The notes: a model not told the origin generated them from the letters alone. A DNA stretch of 64,000 bases from Volvariella volvacea V23 (GCA_000349905.1 KB722737.1:1206928-1270927); one strand, 5' to 3'; shown: positions 35,172-48,537, counted from the stretch's first letter. A program made the numbers and translations.

Positions 35172-37033
35172 CTATAATCCTGCGAACACAGTTGAGAACA
35201 TCATGACCACCAAAGCACATAAACCGGGTAACGAAAGCCTTGGTGAGCCAGCTGTCAATCATGAAATATATCAGACTCCTGAGAATCGATCAGAGGCGTA
35301 AAAATAGACTGACTGTTGGAGTTGTCAGAGTGTGGCGTTCCAGGTCCAGGTGTGCCTGACAAAGTTGGGTTGGGCGCAAGTGTAAGTACAGCCGCTGAAG
35401 TAGTTGTAGAGGTGAACGTACCAGATCCTCCAGCTGCTTCGGATAGTTGTGCGAACCCGATGGATGGAGGGTCTGCACGATACACCGAGTAAACGTTTTT
35501 CTGTTCGTGCACGTCAGTCAGCTTCGAGAGCGATGAGGCGTATAACGTACCAAGAATGTATCGCCAATGACCCAATTGGGATTTCCGCCACCGCTAACGA
35601 TGTTGCTACCCATCGTCAAATCAAAAATTCCACCAAGGCACTGAGAACTTCCAGCTGCGATCCGACCAAGGTTCATATCGGTTGGATTGATTGGCCATGA
35701 CTTGCCGCCAAATGACAGGCTAACTGAAACCTCAGAGTTGCAAGCTAGTTGCCAATAAATCAGCTCGTGGCGGAACGGAACATATTCAGGGCGACTCACG
35801 GAAGGAGAAGAATCCATTCATGTTTGGAATGCGTTGCGCCCCCGGCACACTTGCCCAGATGGCGTTGACATCGCTTGTAGGTCCTCCAATGAGTGTCGTA
35901 CCGGTATCAATCGCGGAAATCGCTGCGTTTCCGGTAGTTATCCCAACATCTTGATCGTTTATAGTAACAGCTTGAAAGAAACAAAGCACCGCGCGTCAAA
36001 ATCTGACACTGACATGAGTACAAATAGCACATAATACTCACCACTTAATCGTAATAACCAAAAAGTGGGAGTGTTGACAGGCATGTCAAGGAACTCGATG
36101 TCTCCTTGGAATAGTGTACTATTAGTTCCGCCGAGGGTAAACACACCTCCCGGTTCCTCCTCTTGCGCATTTGGATTGTCCTTCTGCCTTGTGAGCCAAA
36201 AGCTCATTTCTGGTGCGTCCAATTCACCATTCTCCAACAATGCTTGCCAAAAGGGTTTCGCGTTTGTACTTGCAAGGGGTGCAAAAGCCAAACCCAGTAT
36301 ACCCGATACAGAGCCATCCAGCAGCTGAGCTGTAACTTGATCCACGGCAACTGGGGTGCGCATATACGCGTCAAAAATTCTTCACGTTTTGGGATAAAGG
36401 AAATGACGTACGAAAGATCTGGTCTGAAATGTTGAAGGAGCCCATTGAAACTGCATCTGCGACTATTGAACCCGCAACAGACCCAGAGCCATAATGTATT
36501 TCCGTTCCCGCTCCATTTGGCGCCACCTGCACCGTGGACGACTCTCTTGGGTTGTACAAGGGCGTGTTGCTGTCACAAGAGGAACACGAGGTGTCCGCAA
36601 CCCATAAATCTGAGGACCCAGTGTCCAGAATGACATTAAAGTCCTGTGGACTGAGGGTCGAGAGTCAGGCTCGAATGAATGGTGGAAAGGGGGGTGAGAC
36701 CTACGGAGTACCGATTTGTACGGTGCCAAAGTAGCTTGCATCAGCTTGCTGTTAGACATCCAATGCAGGTGTAAGGGCTTGCACGTAAGATCACGAATTT
36801 GTGACACAAACCTGATTCACGATGGGGAAGCCTGCTGACGCTCGCTTCATGTAACGCTTCGAGGGGGTGCTACTGCTGTACCCATACTTCCCTCGGAGGT
36901 GCTCCGCGGCTGCAGCATAGTAGTCCATGTCCCTTCCTGCTGGGGAGCGCCGGGCCAGCTGGACGTGATGCACAGCATCGACGAAAGCTGGGGAAAGTGA
37001 TAGTAGAGCGAGTAGTGCTGAATGAGATAGCAT
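35172..37033 (-). CDS. Secreted pepsin-like aspartic protease (A1), likely GPI-anchored
   Basis: Aspartic endopeptidase of the fungal yapsin/pepsin type. The start at 37033 gives a signal peptide (MLSHSALLALLSLSPAFVDA), then a pro-region with basic sites (LARRSPAGR, SKRYMKRAS). Catalytic Asp 1 is in FNVILDTGSSDLWVADTSC and Asp 2 in SAIDTGTTLIGGPTSDV. The flap region is IHYGSGSVAGSIVADAVSMG. The domain continues through DGSVSGILGLAFAPLAST and GNPNWVIGDTFLKNVYSVYR. The C-terminus is Ser/Thr-rich (TFTSTTTSAAVLTL). A spliced last exon ends LCALVVMMFSTVFAGL, a GPI-signal-like tail; without that splice the protein would stop at 35255. About eight short introns. Place of action is the wall or secreted fraction. 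Both active-site motifs are intact, so it is probably active. Confidence 0.88.
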
Positions 37034-37857
37034 ATAGGATGAGCAGCAGAGGTTGGACAGCAAGACAACAGCAAGGGGGCGGAGCAACGGCGAAGACGAC
37101 GACGACAATGAAGGAGATGAAAATGAAAGCTAGAAGGATGAGAAGCAAGACGGGTGGTCAAGGACTTGGTTACTCTTGTTTGCCCAACCGAGGCAGCAGT
37201 TGAACGTCCACGCCCTGGTTCTAAATATACCCCTCCTATTTTCCCTTTCCAGGACCAGATTACTAGACATCGGATGCGCAGCATTTTGTGCATAGCCCCA
37301 ACTCCGAACGCACGCCATCCGCTTTGCCTTGGTCAGCACTTGCACTCATTCATGACATGTCCCAAGCTGGCTTGGCTTAGTCGAGGCTGAATGCATGTCT
37401 GACTGCCCCTTCAGACGATTGTATGCAGAGGTGGCGGAAGTGGAATCTGCATTCGATGGGTGGCTGCGCGGAGTTTGAATTGGCAAATCCGGCAACCCTC
37501 TCCGTTCTCGCGGGCATTATTATTTCAGGACATGACCGGCGACTGATTTGTCCGTGGACTCCTCGTAAGTTGTCTATTTCGCATCTTACGCTGGCTAACA
37601 AGCGTTCTTGTCCCCGGGTCCCCGATACAACCCGCGTTTGTAATACAGAAAACATATTATGCGCACTGCCAACCGGGTGGATTACCCGTCAATGCTCCAT
37701 TGCGTGACCACTAAAGGCATCAGCGCTTTATTACCTGTGCTTACACTACTCTAGGACCATAGCATGATATCAGAAAGTACGTCACGAGGTCTGTCAAGCT
37801 GTATAATAATGCATATCAATGTCCATCATCCGCCGGTGATGACGATCTGCCAAGAAC
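37034..37857. other. Intergenic
   Basis: Promoter side of the protease and 3' side of the next minus-strand gene. No supported feature. Confidence 0.5.
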
Positions 37858-39878
37858 TTAACGGCGCTTCCTCCTGGGTTGTGGCGAGGCCAGGTAGTCC
37901 TCGTGTCTAGTCGTGAGGGGTGTCGACCACATCCCATAGGCGTTTTGTTCAGGTATGTACCCATCTGCCCTGCCCTTTGGTCTAAGCGTCCTCCTCGTCG
38001 GGCTCAAAGGCGGCCATATGAATGGCCTTTTCGCTTCTTGCAGCTGGACATCAGCCAGCGATGGCTCTGGTGTTTGTGGCGTAGGCTCAAAAGTTGTCAA
38101 CGAAGGGTAGAGCAGGCTTAGACGCGATGCCCGTTTAGACGTTTGTGGTTCGTACACCGATGGTGTGGGTGTGGGAGGAATTACAGCGACGGGTGGTGCA
38201 CTGGATGGCGCAGTTGGCCATGGTTGACTCTGAGTGGGATACCTCGAACCAACGATGTTGGAGAATTCGCCGCCGGCGATGCGACCCTGGTTCAGCCCAA
38301 GACCGCCATTCTGCGGGACTGTCGTGCTTTGTCGTTGGTAATCTCCACCTTCACCAACGACACGCCTCGAGGGACCTGCGCTTCTAGGGGATCTATCTGG
38401 GGCCCTATCTAGAGTTTCCATTTTTGATCGTGGGTACGCAGAAGGCCCAGCACCATCATAACTCTGCCTCCGGCCAGCATTTGCAGCTGTCCGCCGGGTA
38501 CTTAACGAAGGATGATGCACGAGAGGGATATGGTGGCTTGACGAGGAACTGCTGTATCGTACGTCGTGATTCGCCGCATATCCTCCAGATGGTGAGCCCG
38601 GCACTGCTGTAGTACTACTCCGCCGTCCAGGGGTCCGCTGCTCCACATTATGACCTGTCGAGTTTCTCGGGGAACGCTGGTAATTGTCGTACTCCCGTCG
38701 AGTGACAGAGGGCTCTCTCCTCCGCTGCGACTGTCCTCTTGCAGGTGATGCCTCGGGTGTCGGATACCCGAACGGCTGAGTCCGGTTTGGTACATTGAGT
38801 GCACCGCTCGTCGGTGGCGAGGGCAATCTCTCCGCATGCACCACAGGACTACAATTAGGAGGGTTAACCGTGCTATCCAGCATAGCGTCCAACTCCCGCC
38901 TTGGACTCACACCTTCCCGTTTTCTTCGACTCTTATCTTTGACCTTGGTCTCAGGCCTGGGCTTGAACCCGGGCTGGCGGCCGTCGAGCCGGATTTGGAT
39001 TGGGGCGTGAAGAGGAGAACGAGGGCCGTCCAAGTCGTGCTCGTTCTTTTCGCGTTGTGCGCTGGCGTCGAGGGGGGGCCGGTAGTGGGGCTTTGGTGTG
39101 TTCCGCCGCTGGTTCTCGCGGGGGTCATGGTTGGGGCTGGGGTTGGGGGGGGCGAGGGAGGGCTCAACGTGTCCTGCTGAGGCTTTTCTCCTGCGCCCGC
39201 GTTCACGTTCACGTTCACATTCACGCTTACGTCCGCGGTCGTAATCGTGGTCGTGGTCTCGGTCTCGGCTGCGGTCGCTGTAGTTGATGTCACGAGATGC
39301 ACCTAGCCACGCTTGTCGTTTGAACTATCAAATTAACCAATCAATCATGCATCTCCTCATCAGCATCCGGCGGGATATATGCGAAAAAGCAATGCCAAGA
39401 TTGAGTTGAGCTTACTTACTATTTGGTCTGCCCAGCCGTCCATCTTATATTTTGCCTTGATAAGAGAATTCATGTGTGTGGCGTATGTCACCCTGCAGAA
39501 AGAAAGTGGGACGAGGTGAAGGTTAGGCGTCGTTTCTGGCACCGTGAATGTGATTACGGGGAATGGGAATGGGTGTTGTGTGCTCCAAACCCTCCTCCCC
39601 CATCCATCTCCCTTCATTTCGTCCCTACGCCAGCGCATAGGAATCACATGGAGAGAGGATGGGGCCTAGATGGTAAGTTTGGGGATAGAGAATTTGACTA
39701 CTAACTTTGCATAAAACTGTTGCCGGAATTGGTGGCTGTAGTCTTTGTGGATGCATTTTAGTTCTTTTTTGAGTGCGTGGTAGTGCGCGATAGCTTCTGC
39801 GCGGACTTGAGGGGGGATGTAGGCAGCGGGCACGGACATGTCGAGTTGTGTATAGGGCGTTTGCCAGTTCCAGGACAT
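37858..39878 (-). CDS. Fungal protein with RD/RE repeats and long disordered region, function unknown
   Basis: I do not recognise a named family. Exon 1 starts MSWNWQTPYTQLDMSVPAAY (39878), with a helical segment VRAEAIAHYHALKKELKCIH. Exon 2 gives VTYATHMNSLIKAKYKMDGW, and exon 3 starts FKRQAWLGASRDI. It then runs about 550 residues to 37858 without interruption. The third exon contains an alternating Arg/Asp/His run (DRSRDRDHDHDYDRGRKREC) and RERERGRRRK. The rest is Pro/Ser/Arg-rich, low-complexity sequence with ERLPSPPTSGALNVP and KRPFIWPPLSPTRRTLRPK as the more conserved-looking spots. Expected to be mostly disordered. The RD/RE runs resemble those of some RNA-processing factors, but that is composition only. 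An in-frame ATG at 39989 would extend the N-terminus. Confidence 0.7.
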
Positions 39879-41185
39879 CGTTGGTGTGATAGGTTTCGTG
39901 GCGTAAACTGATATCTGGGCAGGTGAGCGGTAGTTGGATGGTATGTGGTGACTAGGTGAGAGGTCTTGCGCCTCTCGTGTGCTCCTCATTTATAGGCTAT
40001 CTGAGGCTCAAAGCTCGAAAGTGAGGAGGCTGTCTTGCGAAGCGACGCCTACCATAAGAGGTGGGAGCGGGTTGGTGTATTGGTGTATCATATTGATTTG
40101 AGGCGATGGTGTCAGCTTTGAGGACACCCTCTCGTGCAAGCAGCGCCTCGTTGCATGAACAAAGGCAGTACAGGGAGCCTCGTTCCCAGGTTCGGAAATC
40201 TGAGGCGCCGGGGTGGTGGTATTATGTCGTTATGGAAGAGAAAGCAGACGAGAACGGAAAAGAGATGAGAAACAGTATCAGGTGCGATAGCTTTGAGCTT
40301 TGGTTTTGCGCAACACCTGTGTTCACCGCCGCATTGGAGTCTGTGGATCAATAGCGCGCCCACAGAATGTCGGGGATGTCCGCGATTAGTCTTGTCAAAG
40401 AAGACAATGCAACTGGAGTTTGTGGACATACATACATTTTATTATATGCTTAGTATTATTAAAATAGGGTGAATTTTGAAGTACAACATCTTCATGGGCA
40501 TTTGAAGGAAAGGAGTGTCTTCCTTTATGTTTTGCGAAATGCGTGTACGTTGTTCTCTGTGGAGTTGTATTTGCCACTGTGGGCGTCATTTATTCCCGAT
40601 CTAGGGATGGTGACTTACGATCTGTCAAATGCAATATAGGCTTCCTAAGAGGTCGGTGTTGGGATAGATGCACTGCTTTTTGACTTGAAGTGACCCTGAT
40701 ATTTGGGAGGTTTTTAGAAGTAAGTGGATGTGAAACGCGTATGAAGCCATTGCCATAGTTCTACGATTCTTGCAGCGCCTTGAGCTAGTGCCATCACCTC
40801 AGTGTACTGGAAGGTGGGTTAGCAGATCGATGCCAAGTTTTAAAGCTCACAATGGCACTAGAACGGCCTTGGTCGTACTCACGTTTTGTGGTTTCTGAGG
40901 ATGATTCTCCGCCCTTTATAGTCCGCCGTACGACATCCCGCGGGATGAAATAGACCCGAATGCCATGCCACGGAATCAAATAGCCCTCGCACCGCGCTGC
41001 GGCCTGCCCACGTTCCAGCGGACACTAGCAGGCTCTGGGTCAGCCTATGATGCCATTCCAGCATCGGGATTGTCAGGATCTATGTCACGATCAGATGTCG
41101 GGAATATTCCGATGTCATATTGCCATTTTTAGCTGCTCCTACATAAACCCTTCGCGTCTGAGCTGCTACTTCCTCATCGCTCAAC
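39879..41185. other. Intergenic with the PGK1 promoter
   Basis: About 1.3 kb between divergent genes. 41130-41185 directly precedes the PGK1 ATG and includes CTCCTACATAAACCC and a pyrimidine-rich leader. No gene was recognised in it. Confidence 0.5.
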
Positions 41186-42828
41186 ATGTCTCTCTCCAAC
41201 AAGCTCTCCATCACTGACCTCGACCTCAAGGGAAAGAAGGTCCTCATCCGTGTCGACTTCAATGTCCCCATTCAGGAGGGCAAAATCACCAACCCCGCTG
41301 TGCGTCTAAATTCGTGTCGGGTCTGTGACATCTCTGGCGGATATACTTACTACAACCGTCATCTAGCGTATCGTAGCTGCTTTGCCGACGATTAAATATG
41401 CGTTGGATAATGGTAAGCCACGATGTCCCACCTCGTGCTGGATCTCAATTCATTTTAACCGTCAACAGAGGCCGCTGCCGTTATCTTGATGTCCCATCTC
41501 GGACGTCCAGATGGCAAAGTGGTCGAGAAGTATTCCTTGAAGCCCGTTGCCGCTGAACTCGAAAAGTTGATCAGCAAGCCGGTGATCTTCCTCCCCGACT
41601 CTGTTGGTCCTGTAGTCGAAGAAGCTGTTGCAAAGGCACCTGCTGGTTCAGTTATTTTGTTGGAGAACCTTCGATTCCATATCGAAGAAGAGGGTTCCGT
41701 CAAGAACAAGGATGGTACCAAGGTCAAGGCAGACCCCGCCAACGTCGAGAAGTTCCGTCAAGACCTGACCAAGCTCGGCGATGTCTACGTCAACGACGCC
41801 TTTGGTACTGCTCACCGTGCTCACTCGAGTATGGTCGGCGTTCAACTCCCTCAACGCGCTTCTGGATTCCTGGTCAAGAAGGAGTTGGAATACTTTGCAA
41901 AGGCTCTGGAACATCCCGACAGGCCATTCCTCGCTATTCTCGGTGGTGCCAAGGTCTCTGACAAGATTCAATTGATCGATAACATGCTTGATAAAGTCTG
42001 TGGCGGTTCTTCTTTTCTTATCGTGCAGTCCCGATCTAACGACGCAAAATAGGTTAACTCCATCATTATTTGCGGTGGTATGGCATTCACCTTCAAGAAA
42101 ACCTTGGAGGGAGTTTCGGTGAGTTTCTCTGCCCCATGGAGTTGCCTCTTCTTATTTGTGAATGATAAGATTGGTTCTTCACTCTTCGACGCCCCTGGAT
42201 CTGAGAAAGTCGGTGCTTTGGTCGAGAAGGCAAAGAAAAACAACGTCAAACTGGTTTTGCCCGTGGATTACATCACCGCTGATAAGTTTGACAAGGATGC
42301 TCAGGTAAATTGGATGTGATTCCGTCAACGAACGTGCTCCCTGAACGTGCTTGGTGCAGACCGGTGTGGCAACCGATGCCGAGGGTATCCCTGAAGGATG
42401 GATGGGTCTCGACGCCGGTACTCAGAGTCGTGCACTCTACCGTGAGGCAGTTTTAGAGGCCAAGACTATCCTGTGGAATGGGTAGGTTCAGTGTCTCTTT
42501 TGGGGTGAGCGATTGCTAATGGGAGCTCCAGTCCCCCTGGTGTATTCGAGTTCCCCAAGTTCGCAGAGGGCTCCAAGGCACTATTGGATGCCACAATCGA
42601 GGCTGCACAGAGCGGCGCTACTGTCATCGTCGGTGGTGGTGATACTGCAACTGTCGTCGCCCAATATGGTGCAGAGGACAAGCTGAGCCATGTGAGTACT
42701 GGTGGAGGTGCAAGTCTCGAACTCTTGGAAGGAAAGGTACGGCCTCTTGTTCACGTTGGTATGCCACATTCATTTAATTCGCGATATTCAAGGTCCTTCC
42801 TGGTGTTGCTGCTTTGAGCGAGAAATAG
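41186..42828 (+). CDS. PGK1: Phosphoglycerate kinase
   Basis: Glycolytic enzyme, 1,3-bisphosphoglycerate plus ADP to 3-phosphoglycerate plus ATP, cytosolic. Eight exons (41186-41299, 41367-41412, 41469-41995, 42053-42118, 42170-42304, 42360-42481, 42532-42736, 42793-42828) sum to 1251 nt, 416 aa, the normal fungal length. Motifs are [13 protein letters not shown] (PGK signature), [64 protein letters not shown], and the nucleotide loop [12 protein letters not shown] with [14 protein letters not shown]. It ends [11 protein letters not shown]. The coding sequence is rich in C-ending codons, as usual for highly expressed fungal genes. Every catalytic motif is present. Confidence 0.97.
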
Positions 42829-43285
42829 ATAATTATAATTAGCGTATCATTATTCGTGTAAAAAAACCAACGTCGGATTAAATGTTGTATTAGTTATTTC
42901 TGCTTTCTATGTAGACGCGCAAGCACGATGCGCAATTACAAAGCAAAAGCTCGAAATCCATCTGTGCACATTTGGCAGCCAACTGACTGCAAGAAGTGCC
43001 GGCTTGGAGGCGGCCTGATGCCAGCGTCTATTGTTCCTGTGCCACAAATACCACCAAACAACACCCTTGAATTTTGGACATCGGCTCGGCGTCACCGCGA
43101 GCTGGTGGCCNNNNNNNNNNNNNNNNNNNNNNNNNNNNNNNNNNNNNNNNNNNNNNNNNNNNNNNNNNNNNNNNNNNNNNNNNNNNNNNNNNNNNNNNNN
43201 NNNNNNNNNNTCCAATCCCAACGCCAAACACCTCTCCCCTGTCCTTCTCACAACACAACTTGCCACTTTCATCCTCGGAATCACT
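42829..43285. other. Intergenic, contains an assembly gap (100 N at 43111-43210)
   Basis: PGK1 3' region and CTR9 promoter, broken by exactly 100 N. Nothing coding can be supported. Confidence 0.7.
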
Positions 43286-46200
43286 ATGGAAGGCGAAAGC
43301 ACCGGAAGAACATTGGATATCGAACTCGGAGGTCAAGAAGTGATCACGATCGACCTCGAACAGCTAGATCCAAACCCACAGGATGTTATTGACGTCTTGA
43401 AGGACGGGAGGTGCAGTTCTTGGATATGGACGAAACTCGGTGGGGAGTACTGGCGTAGAGGGAATTTGGACGCTGCGGAAAAGATTGGACTTGCGGCTGT
43501 TGATAGTATGTTTGTTTTTACTGCCTTCGTTTCATTTCGTTTCATCTCGTTGGCTTTGTTTGTTGTGTGGAACGTCGTTGGCGTTGTTGGTCTCGTTGTC
43601 GTGGGGGAGGTGTGATTGACTGATCATGTCTTTTTGTTTTCTTTTTGTAGCGTTGAGTGCGAATGGAATGCATAGCTCGATTGCGTCCATATATTTGTTC
43701 CTGGCGAACATTCAGCAAGCGTATTCGCGGCAGGCACCAAAGATGGTGCTGAAGGAAGCACGTGTGTATTAATTCCTTGTTGCTCTTCCCGGTTTCTTGG
43801 GAATTGATCTTATGGTTTCTTTGGACTGCAGGCCGGGATGTGTTGGTGGGGGAGAAGTTGAAGGAGGTGTATTATAGAGAAGCGGCGCAGTATTTGAACA
43901 CAAGTCAACGCGCTAGTGCAGAAGCTGGGGAAGGTGCGGGTGGGACATTGGCTTTCCTGACTCGTGGTAAGTCCTTATATCGTTAACACGTCTAGAAAGT
44001 GGGTATATGCGTGACTATTTGTTGTAGGAATCCAACAGCTAGAAACGCGGGCTATGGACGATGCAATACGGTCTTTCGATGCCGTCTTGGCGGAGAAGCC
44101 GACAAACCTAGTGGCACTACTGGGTAAAGTATGGGCATATACTGAGGGATGTTGTGTTACTTTGTGCTGAACGAGGATCCATCAGGCTCGAGTCCTTTAC
44201 GCGCGCAAGAATTACCGGGAAGCGCTGAGACTCTTCCAGGAGGTGCTCAAGTACAATCCTAATTGTCAGCCCGACCCGCGGATAGGAATCGGTTTGTGTT
44301 TCTGGGCGTTGGACAACAAAGTGAAGGCTAAGGCTGCGTGGCAGAGGAGTCTGGAGCTGGTAAGGATGCCACTACGGTGTGACTATACCCTCAGCTGAAG
44401 CGTCGAACAGAATCCCAGGGAATGGTCGGCCCAATTACTGCTAGGTCTTGAAGCCATCAACGCCAGCAAGAACGAAGCCTGGTCAGAAAAAGAACGAGCT
44501 AGTTCTTACCTCACGGGGACGAAACTTGTCGAGAAGGCATTCAAAACAAATCACAAGAGTGCGGCAGCAGCGAATGCGCTATGTGAACTATTCTTGAGGA
44601 AGGGCAAGTACGAGCAAGTGTGTGTCTATGCTTCCTAGTAGAAATCTGCGTTCTCATTGTTCTTTAGGCGCTTAAATTGGCGGAACGCACTGTACAATTC
44701 GCAGATACCTTGACAATTTTGACGGAAGGATATATCCGGGCGGGACGCGTTTTACATGCAGAAGGCTCAACATTACAAGCGTCAAAGTTCTTCACTGCTG
44801 CTCTAGAGGGTCAACCTAAGAATACACTGGCTGCTATTGGTCTATCTCAAATACACCTCCGAAATGGTACGTGTACCCAATTGGTATCACTAGCGTACAA
44901 AATTCCAACTCGTTTACTTCGCAGAGGAGATGGCTGCCGCTATACACACTCTGGATAGTCTTCTACAAGCCCCGAATCCAGTCAAATCATTGGACGCAAC
45001 TGTTATGTTGGCATCACTACGGGCTTACCCCCGACCAGGCGTGTCCAGTAGTGACATCGCCCAAGACAAAACACGCGCGAGGGAATTGTACGATCGAGCA
45101 CTAAAGATGATGGAAATCGACGAGCTGCGCCCTCAAAACCAGGGACACTCCAGAATTTCTCGGAATATCTTGGACGACCTCGAGATGCACGCTGAGATAT
45201 CAAAGTTGTGGCATGGAGAGAGTCTGGATAGGGTTGCAAAGGCATTGCGGGAGGCGCTGAGGATAAGCCAGGCGAGTGGGAACGCGGACCCTCGGTTACT
45301 CAATAACTTGGGAGCGCTGCAACAGTTAGATGGGCATTTCAAGGAAGCACAAGCCCTGTATGAGGACGCGTTGACAACGGCGTCTGCGCAAGGTGCACAG
45401 ATTGGGGAGGGAATGTCAACGTCGATTCTTTACAACCTTTCTCGAGTATACGAAGAACAGGGACAGGAGGCATTGGCGAAAGATGCGTACGAGAAACTCG
45501 TGTCGAAACACCCTGAATATGTTGACGGTGCGTTGTCTCGAGCTGTCCAACTTTCTGCGAGCTTAGGCCTCCCTCGAATATATAGCGAAGATACGCCAGG
45601 CCCATATGTTGTCCAGTGCTGGCAAGCACAACGAAGCTCACGATCTACTGAAGCAATGTCTATCTTCACAACCCAGCAATCTCAATCTTCGCGCATATTA
45701 TATCTACTTCCTTATCCAGAACAACCTATCAAAGCCCGCCAAAGACTTTGTATTCGCCACTCTCAAGGAGTACGAGAAGTACGACGTTTATTCGTTGTGC
45801 GCAGCTGGGTGGATAATGTACTACCAATCCCGAGAAAGCCGGGATTCATCACCCAAGGCTATCGAGGAACGGAAACGTGGATTCCAACGCGCTGCAGAGT
45901 TCTACGAGAGGGCACTGCAGTTTGACCCACAATGCGCGTTTGCAGCCCAGGGCTTGGCTATTGTGACGGCGGAGGATGCACTAGGAACGCTTGGAGGTGC
46001 TTTGGGCCCACCGGCGCCAGATGAGATGTTGAAGAGGCTGAAGGGTGCAAGAGAAGCGCTGGACGTGTTCTCGAAAGTGAGAGAGTCGCTGAACGACGGG
46101 AGCGTGTACGTGAATATGGGGCACTGCTACTATTTCTGCGATGAGTATGACCGAGCCATTGAGAGCGTGAGTGGTTGTCTTGTTGTGCGTTGTGGTGACT

Positions 46201-47451
46201 TTTGATTGACTGGAGACTGTTGCTCAGTATGAAACGGCTTCGACGCGTTTCTACAGTGGCCACAATGTGACGGTGTTGATGTATCTGTGCCGTTCGTGGT
46301 ACACCAAGGCGACTAAGGATCAGTCGTATACCGCTATGAATACTGCGCTGCGATATGCACAACAAGTTGGTCCTGTCGTATCCACCGGTCTAGGCTATGG
46401 CTAATCTTGAACTGCTGCAGGCCCTCCATCTACACCCCAACGACAAGGCAGTGGTTTACAACATTGCTATGATCGAGCAGAAAACCATGGAGTTGATGTT
46501 TGGCATCAAACCCATTAAGCGAACGCTCAAGGATCTCCAGAGGGCGATCGAACAAGGGAACCACGCACAAGTGTGAGTACCTAGATCTGTCTTGTCACCA
46601 GGAGGCCCATCTTACATGACCCCCGTTAGACTCTTTGCATCGCTTGCGGCAGATCCCTCGTCAATGGTTCCTTATAGCAAGGATATTGCGGATCAGAGAA
46701 GAAAGTACGGAGAGAGCTTGCTTAGGAAAAGTGAAGAGCAGTTGTCTAGTCAGCTGGCGCACGAGGCCGAGACGCAGGCGAGGATGGATGCTGCTAGGAA
46801 GAAGAGACAGGAAGAGAAAGAGCGTCTAGAAGCTCAGGAGGTATGTTTCTCCTACGTCCCTATATTACTCTAAAAATTGACGAATCACCTCTTCGCGTGG
46901 TATAGCGTGCTCGAATGGAGGAGCTCAAACGAGCTGCAGAAAAACTCGCTGAGGAGCGTCGGATAGCGAGAGAACAAGCCCTGGAATGGACGAGGGAAGT
47001 GAAGATGGAGAGTGACGAAGAAAAGGAACGGAAGGCTAAGAAGGCCAGCAGGAGAACTAAAGCCGAAAACGGTAGTGGTGATGAAGCTAATGGGGAAGCT
47101 GGCGGCGGGCAGAAGAAGAAGCGCCGTGGAAAGCTGAGGAAGATGGCTGGTGGGGAGCCGGATGAGGATGAGCCCATGTTCAGCGATGCTGAGGAAGAAG
47201 AGAAACCCAAGAAGGTTTGTCGATCACCGTTTGGTTTGATGCAGTTCATTGACGGCGATGTGGTATCAACTTGTAGCGCACTAAGAAACGCGTGGTGCGT
47301 GATGATGACGAGGATGAGCCAAGCAATCCTCGTAAAAAGCAATAGTATGTCTTTCCTTTTGCAGCGCCTTCCTCCAGCTTTTCTAATATTTTCGGCGTTC
47401 AACAGTAAGAGCAAAGAGGTTCTATCAGACACCGACGACGAAATGTCATAA
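43286..47451 (+). CDS. CTR9: Paf1 complex subunit Ctr9 (TPR protein)
   Basis: Scaffold of the nuclear PAF1 elongation complex on RNA polymerase II. The start at 43286 gives MEGESTGRTLDIELGGQEVI, followed by LEQLDPNPQDVIDVLKDG and YWRRGNLDAAEKIG, the conserved Ctr9 N-terminus. About a dozen or more introns separate TPR-containing exons. Readable units include NLVALLGK, ARVLYARKNYREALRLFQEV, NPNCQPDPRIGIGLCFWALD, NNLGALQQLDGHFKEAQALY, LYNLSRVYEEQGQEALAKDA, QPSNLNLRAYYIYFLIQNN and DGSVYVNMGHCYYFCDEYDR. The end is a charged coiled coil (RMEELKRAAEKLAEERRIAR) and an acidic/basic tail ending SDTDDEMS at 47451. One splice near 45517-45567 is hard to place exactly, since GTTGAC is a weak donor. Length and domain order match the family, roughly 1050-1100 aa. 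Confidence 0.92.
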
Positions 47452-47907
47452 GGGTATCTCTAGCTATTACATACTTACTCTCGCTCTCACGTACGATCTC
47501 TAACTCAGTTAATATTGTACATAATAAATCATTTGTTGATGCTGTCGGGCTATAGCTAGTTTCTTATGCACGTCTCATTTCCTCTCTTCCTGTGTCTATA
47601 ATCAAATCCTCGTGTATCTTACCAAGTAGCTAGGGGTGTTGACGGCAGTTTTAATTCGTGAATATACGATATTAGCGTTGTGTAGCTTTGTGCGTAATAA
47701 TAGTATACCCCGCTCCTGAAACTACTGTATTATGTACCTACATTCGTGTGCAACGTAAATTAAGATTCCCTTCTCCATAGTTCTGTTGCGTATGGCGGGC
47801 CTGATTCGCCTAGGTGCGACTCTAGCAATCCTCCTCTCCATACCCAATCCAACCTTGAGCCCCTCAGGTTTTCAATATAAGTGCACTTCATAAATGCCAA
47901 ACACCAA
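47452..47907. other. Intergenic
   Basis: CTR9 3' region. No coding signal before the tRNA. Confidence 0.5.
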
Positions 47908-48000
47908 CCGACCTTAGCTCAGTTGGCAGAGCGCAAGACTGTAATGGATATCCCGCAACTTGCTATCTTGATGTCGCCTGTTCGATCCAGGCAGGTCGGA
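47908..48000 (+). tRNA. tRNA-Tyr (GTA) with a short intron
   Basis: The acceptor stem CCGACCT pairs with AGGTCGG at the 3' end, with discriminator A. The D arm is TAGCTCAGTTGGCAGAGCGC (box A). The T arm is GCCTG-TTCGATC-CAGGC (box B). The anticodon stem CAAGA/TCTTG encloses CTGTAA, with anticodon GTA. It is followed by about 20 nt (TGGATATCCCGCAACTTGCT) at the usual intron site one base 3' of the anticodon. Without it the tRNA is 73 nt. tRNA-Tyr genes in fungi normally carry such an intron. Confidence 0.93.
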
Positions 48001-48537
48001 TGCCAGGGTCCTCCACCTTCTGGAGGCTTCTTTTTGGAGTTATAAACTTGAAGGTATTTTATGAACTATGTCGAGAATGGAAGAGGCCACGGTGTTCAAT
48101 GTTGCTACCAGTACATATATACCTGCCATGGACGATTCCGACTTCATTTTCGGTCACAGGACAGCGCCAACTTGGAGCTCACCCACTACTGATCACTACC
48201 ATGCCACTATAATATAAGTCCAAGATATAACAAACAACAAATCTGCCTATGTAACTGTACTAATAGTACTATGTACTATATGTACGTACGTACGTGCTTA
48301 TATGCGCTACGGTACCACTTTCAAGTTCATAAAAAGACACAAGGACGCAAAAAGAAAGGAGACAAAAAAGCCAAAAGACGGTAGATCCTCTCCAATTATG
48401 ATCCAATCCGGAGGTACAGCCATGGTTCCAACAATCAACCGAAGCCAAGAAACAGAGAAGAAACGGAGAAAGAGACGGAGAAAGCCTTCCAAACGCTATA
48501 CATGATGACGAGAGGATAGGAAGAGAGGTAGGGGTAT
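48001..48537. other. Intergenic
   Basis: Between the tRNA and the septin 3' end. Includes a short TACG repeat near 48280-48295 and a purine-rich A/G stretch at 48330-48500. No gene supported. Confidence 0.5.

Noticed and set aside
38795..39302. Open frames on both strands with Thr/Val or Gly/Arg-rich translations.
   Set aside because: Other-frame readings of the low-complexity RD/RE region of the unknown protein at 37858-39878.
46860..47432. Minus-strand open frame of 190 codons, Ser/Phe-rich.
   Set aside because: Mirror of the Lys/Glu-rich C-terminus of CTR9.
48270..48300. Short TACG tandem repeat.
   Set aside because: Only a few units, within normal background for intergenic DNA; no evidence of function.
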